DNA of 8,124 bases, from contig JBIKVP010000084.1 in NCBI GenBank assembly GCA_044356745.1, forward strand, positions 1 to 8,124, in the 5' to 3' direction. Below, in pieces: positions 5,198 to 8,124 of the stretch; positions within the stretch are counted from its first letter, which is position 1; each line of letters starts with the position of its first letter. The notes below the pieces were generated by a model that saw only the letters and a list, made by a program, of their open reading frames with translations, made no database searches and was not told the origin of the DNA. Made by a program: the position numbers and the translations under genes. This DNA comes from JBIKVP01 sp044356745. Its GTDB lineage: Bacteria; Pseudomonadota; Alphaproteobacteria; Rhizobiales; Beijerinckiaceae.

Positions 5198-6463
5198 TCA
5201 CACTCCAAACTGCAAAAGCTTAATTGAATCAAAGTCTTGCACGCCACCACCTACACGTTTTGTTACATAAAACAGGACATATGGCTTTGATGAATAAGGA
5301 TCACGCAGCACCCGCACCCCTGCCCGATCAACGATCAAATACCCGCGTTTAAAATCACCAAACGCAACCGAGAGAGAATTATTCGCGATATCAGGCATAT
5401 CTTCTGATTCAATAATCGGAAACGAGAAGATTGAAGCGGATTGTCCAGCACCTGCCGGGGGTTGCCACAGATACGCCCCCGTTGAGTCTCTAAATTTTCG
5501 GATCACGCTTTGTGTTTTGCGGTTCATAATAAAATGGGCGTTCTGACGATACCCCGCTTTGAGCGCATAAATGAGATCAATCAGATTGTCTGTTGGGTTT
5601 GAGGCAAAAAAAGCACCCGCCGCGCCAGTTTTATTGACTCCAATATTGCCCCACGTCCACGCACTGTTGGCGACAGTCGTATAACTCAGGAAGCCTTTGG
5701 GTTTATTCGTGCCGTTTCCGCTCACAAACGCTGTGCTTTCCTGTTCCGCGAACACTTGTTCAACCTCATCAGCGATCCACTGATCAATATTGACCACCGC
5801 ATCATCAAGCAGAACCTGCGTTGCCGCTGGCATGGCATAAAGCTCCATGGCAGGGAAATTGAGTTCGGCAAGTGTTGGGCTATCTCCTGAAGGTAATGGT
5901 CGCGCCGCTGTTTCGGCCACCCATCCCGCTGTTGGTCCTGTGGTCGAAAATGCTTTTTTATAAGCACCACCTGAGATGGTCATCACACTTGAAATCGCAC
6001 GAATGGGCGATGCTGTGCTCATGCGCCGCAGCACCTCTTGCTCAATATGTTCTGGCACGAGAAAACCACCATCGGCTCCCACTGTCGTTGATAACGCCTT
6101 TTGTTCCAGACGCTTAAGGCCGTAGCTTTCTCCCGAGCGCATATAAAGATGAAAGGCGCTTTTGTGGTCTTGACTTACAGGATCGCGTCCGCGCTCACCC
6201 TCTAAACGGCCCTCGCCAATATTAGGACGACGGGCATTTAATACGAGCCGCTCCATTTTCGAACGTGCTTCATCAAGCGCCGTATCAATGCGAGCGAGTT
6301 TTTCTTCCGTCACAACATCGCTGCTGAGGCGTTGTTCAATCTGGTGCAGACGTTGATCATTCGTATCTTTAAAAGCTTCAAACGTGCGTGCAAATTCTTC
6401 AAACGCTCCAATCACATCAGAGGTAAAAGCTTTTGTTTCAGGCGGCAAATGAGAGGATGACAT
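5198..6463 (-). CDS. HK97-fold major capsid protein (GTA gp5-like)
   Basis: A 421-residue HK97-type phage capsid protein. Residues about 15-75 form a charged helical, coiled-coil-like delta domain (FEEFARTFEAFKDTNDQRLH..., EEKLARIDTALDEARSKMER) that normally acts as an internal scaffold and is removed by the prohead protease; the mature shell part likely begins near ALSTTVGADGGFLVP (124-137), a hallmark of the family. Downstream, PIRAISSVMTISGG, WVAE...P, DQWIADEVEQVFAEQE...SGNGTNKPKGF and the C-terminal P-domain/A-domain segments are intact. It is slightly longer than the roughly 400-residue RcGTA protein. ATG 6463 is 3 nt after the gp4 stop, with AGGA 9 nt upstream, so protease and capsid are cotranscribed. 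Confidence 0.95.
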   Translation of the reverse strand: MSSSHLPPETKAFTSDVIGAFEEFARTFEAFKDTNDQRLHQIEQRLSSDVVTEEKLARIDTALDEARSKMERLVLNARRPNIGEGRLEGERGRDPVSQDHKSAFHLYMRSGESYGLKRLEQKALSTTVGADGGFLVPEHIEQEVLRRMSTASPIRAISSVMTISGGAYKKAFSTTGPTAGWVAETAARPLPSGDSPTLAELNFPAMELYAMPAATQVLLDDAVVNIDQWIADEVEQVFAEQESTAFVSGNGTNKPKGFLSYTTVANSAWTWGNIGVNKTGAAGAFFASNPTDNLIDLIYALKAGYRQNAHFIMNRKTQSVIRKFRDSTGAYLWQPPAGAGQSASIFSFPIIESEDMPDIANNSLSVAFGDFKRGYLIVDRAGVRVLRDPYSSKPYVLFYVTKRVGGGVQDFDSIKLLQFGV

Positions 6464-6466
6464 GGG

Positions 6467-7045
6467 TTACAGTCCTTTTGTTGAGGGATTAAGAAGGGCA
6501 GTGAGCGAACGAAGCAGGATATTCAGTCGGGTCGCAGGTGGATCATGCTTGACGTGCAGCACCCGCGCTTGTGGCAACATGGGGAATGTCACGATGGAGA
6601 TTTCCCACAGATCAATACGCTCTAAACGCCGAAAGCCATGACGTGCATCAGGGCGCGTTTTTTGGGCGCGAAAGCCAATAGAAAGCCCATCAATTGCACC
6701 ATCTTTGATGAGGGCATAAATATCCCGCGCTTTACTCACCGCAAGATTAAGCTGTCCACGCACTCTGAGGCCGCGTCCGTCCTCAATCACAGATAGCCAG
6801 CGTCCGAGTGGCTCTGAGGGGTTATGTTGCCAGAGAAGTTTGATCCCCCCTGCCCCGCGCAAAGCAATCGTGTCGCGAAATGCACCTGCAATCACAATAT
6901 CTTTGCTTAAATCGGGTACACCAAACAGACTGGCATAGCCTTCAAAAATGCCATCCTGAACAACATTCAAAATGGGCTCAGACAGCAGCTTGACCTCGCG
7001 CAAGGCTAAAGCATTGCGCGCGCCAGAATGGGGCAACGGTGTCAT
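6467..7045 (-). CDS. HK97-family prohead protease (GTA gp4-like)
   Basis: A 192-residue capsid maturation protease (peptidase U35/HK97 prohead protease family), which trims the capsid scaffold domain during head assembly. Seen: FEGYASLFGVPDLSKDIVIAGAF (34-56), a hallmark N-terminal strand; KLLWQHNPSEPLGR with the predicted catalytic H74; AIDGLSIGFRA with catalytic S122; and IDLWEISIVTFPMLPQARV, where E148 is the likely third residue. The ATG at 7045 is chosen over an open extension to 7192 because AAGGA lies 8 nt before it and the protein then starts where family members do. It directly precedes the capsid gene. Upstream, where portal (gp3) should stand, there is instead a divergent unrelated gene. 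Confidence 0.92.
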   Translation of the reverse strand: MTPLPHSGARNALALREVKLLSEPILNVVQDGIFEGYASLFGVPDLSKDIVIAGAFRDTIALRGAGGIKLLWQHNPSEPLGRWLSVIEDGRGLRVRGQLNLAVSKARDIYALIKDGAIDGLSIGFRAQKTRPDARHGFRRLERIDLWEISIVTFPMLPQARVLHVKHDPPATRLNILLRSLTALLNPSTKGL

Positions 7046-7075
7046 GATAAATTTCCTTAATATGGAGAATTTTTG

Positions 7076-7100
7076 AGCGAAGTGGATACCGGTTCGCGTT
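7076..7100. repeat. Possible dispersed intergenic repeat in the gp4 leader
   Basis: The string around AAGTGGATACCGGTTCGCG, followed by an A-rich run and GCGACAAAACAAA, resembles an intergenic repeat I recall from many Hyphomicrobiales genomes. The recollection is not checked. It lies about 30 bp upstream of the gp4 start, so it may be part of the promoter or leader of the GTA gp4-gp5 unit. Confidence 0.3.
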
Positions 7101-7210
7101 AAAAAAATGCGACAAAACAAATATGTTATGAATGTGTTAGCTGATTTTTTAGTGCGTTTTTTTAAAGCCCCAAGCCATGTGTGCCAGCGCACAAGAGCGT
7201 CACAAAATCA

Positions 7211-7219
7211 TGCTATAGT
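7211..7219 (+). promoter_or_regulatory. Candidate extended -10 promoter for the LNPQPLPP gene
   Basis: TGCTATAGT fits an extended -10 (TGnTATAAT with one difference). No good -35 lies 16-18 bp upstream (ACAAGA at 7191-7196). A start 7 nt later would fall at about 7226, exactly at the first base of the long leader hairpin. Confidence 0.35.
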
Positions 7220-7225
7220 CGTAAG

Positions 7226-7299
7226 CGAAAATGAGGAGAGCAAAGCACGAAACGAAGTCCGCAATTCTTTTTGATGTGCCTTCACTCTCTTCATTTTCG
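7226..7299 (+). promoter_or_regulatory. Long hairpin in the leader of the LNPQPLPP gene
   Basis: The left arm 7226-7248 pairs with 7276-7299: nine pairs (CGAAAATGA), a G-U wobble, five pairs (GAGAG), two mismatches, AAG, a one-base bulge and CAC, with a 27-nt loop. It ends 15 nt before the AGGAGG of the downstream gene. It could stabilise the mRNA, bind a protein or act as an attenuator-like leader; no U-run makes it a terminator. Confidence 0.5.
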
Positions 7300-7322
7300 T
7301 AGTTTTTAACAGGAGGCTAAAC

Positions 7323-7907
7323 ATGGCTAAAACATTACAGCTCAGTGTGTTGGGGGAACTTCTCCAATATTTACGTCCCAAAAATGTATCCGATTGGGGG
7401 CCAGAGCTCCCGAACGTCAATGTCGGCAAATTCGGCAATATCGTTGCGCTTAATCCGCAACCCCTGCCCCCGATTGCCGATTTTTCTGAGCAGGTTGCGT
7501 TCTCAGGTCGTCGCCCTGAAGTGCATGAGATTGCAGGTCTTTTCCTCAATCTCATTTTGATTCAGCTCGATGCGCTTGAATATCATGGCAAAGATGATCA
7601 AAAACAGGCCGTGCAGGTTATGTCACGTCAAGTTGGCTTACTCGCTGATTGGTGCGGCACGGTTCCCGTCAACGTGCGTATTCGTGAATTGCTCAAGAAA
7701 CTGCGTTGGCGCTTTCCTCCGATCCCTGATCCAGAGCCAGAACCAAACTGGCAATCACTGTTGATCACGGCAGGTCTGTTCGCTCATGCTGCAAGCATTG
7801 CAGGTCATGATGAGCTTTCCTCGGCTCTTAACAAAGGCGCAGAGCAAATCCTTGATGCAGGGATCAAAGCCGGTGGTTTGAGTCAGATTCAAGGCATTGC
7901 GGCTTAA
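7323..7907 (+). CDS. Unrecognised protein with an LNPQPLPP motif
   Basis: A 194-residue protein of unknown function. AGGAGG lies 6 nt before the ATG, a strong ribosome binding site. There is no signal peptide or membrane segment, so it is probably cytoplasmic. Visible parts: a short N-terminal helix (LQLSVLGELLQYL, 5-17), the segment NIVALNPQPLPP (39-50), a helical middle containing HEIAGLFLNLILIQLDALEY (68-87) and a stretch VMSRQVGLLADWC, a Pro/Glu linker (FPPIPDPEPEP, 131-141), and a helical C-terminus. LNPQPLPP is a motif I believe recurs in otherwise unrelated uncharacterised bacterial proteins; I cannot attach a function to it. It is divergent from gp4 and occupies the place where the GTA portal and terminase would be, but nothing shows it is part of the particle. 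Confidence 0.85.
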   Translation: MAKTLQLSVLGELLQYLRPKNVSDWGPELPNVNVGKFGNIVALNPQPLPPIADFSEQVAFSGRRPEVHEIAGLFLNLILIQLDALEYHGKDDQKQAVQVMSRQVGLLADWCGTVPVNVRIRELLKKLRWRFPPIPDPEPEPNWQSLLITAGLFAHAASIAGHDELSSALNKGAEQILDAGIKAGGLSQIQGIAA

Positions 7908-7930
7908 TGTTCCATAAGCGTCATCCTCAA

Positions 7931-7963
7931 CCGTCATGGCCGTGCTCGACACGGCCATCCACG
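7931..7963. repeat. Palindromic intergenic element, simplest form
   Basis: A perfect 9-bp stem ATGGCCGTG (7936-7944), loop ctcga, CACGGCCAT (7950-7958), with the family ends CCGTC and CCACG. It lies 23 bp after the LNPQPLPP gene stop and may slow or end transcription there, although no T-tract follows. Confidence 0.85.
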
Positions 7964-8122
7964 TGTTAGAAACAGCGTAATAGCATAGTGGTTATTAAAG
8001 GCGTGGATACCCGCAACAAGTGCACTGCTGTCCGGTTTAATTTTTACAAGTTTAGTTTCATCTGTTTTAAGTTTTTGCTTGGGCTTTGCGGTGGTTTCAG
8101 GAGGTTTTGGATTGTTTTTGTG
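7934..8122 (-). CDS. C-terminal fragment of the Lys/Pro-rich protein (right copy)
   Basis: The mirror image of the left partial ORF: on the minus strand the same frame enters from the right window edge, shares 41 residues exactly with the left copy (KNNPKPP... to ...GIHAF), adds His before them, then diverges into NNHYAITLFLTRGWPCRARP and stops inside the palindromic element (7934-7936). The last 10 residues are therefore encoded by that element. Either this is a genuine gene end reshaped by repeat insertion, or one of the two copies is a duplicated, non-functional tail. No domain is recognised. Confidence 0.35.
   Translation of the reverse strand, partial: HKNNPKPPETTAKPKQKLKTDETKLVKIKPDSSALVAGIHAFNNHYAITLFLTRGWPCRARP
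7997..8119. repeat. Right copy of the 123-bp perfect terminal inverted repeat
   Basis: An exact reverse complement of 1-123. Five further bases (8120-8124) complete the window. The inner boundary falls where the palindromic element arm TAAAGgCGTGG begins, so the repeat edge and the element edge nearly coincide. Confidence 0.95.
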
Positions 8123-8124
8123 TG

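Noticed and set aside
7046..7192. N-terminal extension of gp4 to 7192
   Set aside because: The added 49 residues come from an AT-rich spacer; the ATG at 7045 has AAGGA at proper distance and gives normal family length.
7208..7555. Minus-strand open frame overlapping the LNPQPLPP gene start and leader
   Set aside because: It crosses the leader hairpin and is antisense to a gene with a strong ribosome binding site; the translation is low-complexity.
1..8119. Terminal inverted repeats as ends of a transposon
   Set aside because: No transposase or integrase gene lies between them, and the repeats carry protein-coding tails rather than typical transposon ends.

Overview
The window reads as a fragment of an alphaproteobacterial chromosome. 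The core is a run of seven minus-strand genes in the order typical of the Rhodobacter-type gene transfer agent (RcGTA) head-tail cluster: gp4 prohead protease, gp5 major capsid, gp6 and gp7 head-tail connectors, gp8 tail terminator, gp9 major tail protein, gp10 tail assembly chaperone. Base composition is moderate by eye. The spacers carry short palindromic elements of the 'CGTCATGgCC...GGcCATCCACG' type that are common in alphaproteobacteria, and one spacer string (7076-7100) looks like an intergenic repeat I associate with Hyphomicrobiales. The class assignment is fairly secure; the order is only a guess.

Layout. Positions 1-123 and 7997-8119 are a perfect 123-bp inverted repeat, so the window is bracketed by two copies of one sequence. 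The copies encode the same Lys/Pro-rich 41-residue tail, reading inward on both sides. Going inward from the right: a plus-strand gene of unknown function with an LNPQPLPP motif (7323-7907) and a structured leader; then, on the minus strand, gp4 (7045-6467) and gp5 (6463-5198); then a 334-bp spacer filled with palindromic elements; then two tandem plus-strand secreted S1 (chymotrypsin-fold) proteases (3197-4863); then another spacer with palindromic elements; then minus-strand gp6-gp7-gp8-gp9 (2927-1181), tightly packed; then a plus-strand DinJ/YafQ-type toxin-antitoxin pair (653-1184); then minus-strand gp10 (562-227); then the left partial ORF.

Taken together, a GTA-like structural operon has been entered twice by oppositely oriented gene pairs, each placed at a boundary between structural genes, so every structural ORF in the window remains intact. 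Terminase, portal (gp1-gp3) and everything from the tape measure onward (gp11-gp15) are absent from the window. Whether the structural genes still make particles, or are a conserved remnant carrying cargo, cannot be decided here. Points most worth a second look are the inverted-repeat bracket, a hairpin that pairs with the Shine-Dalgarno of the first protease, the placement of the mature protease N-terminus at the signal-peptidase site in both proteases, the antisense arrangement of the cargo, and the LNPQPLPP protein with its hairpin leader.
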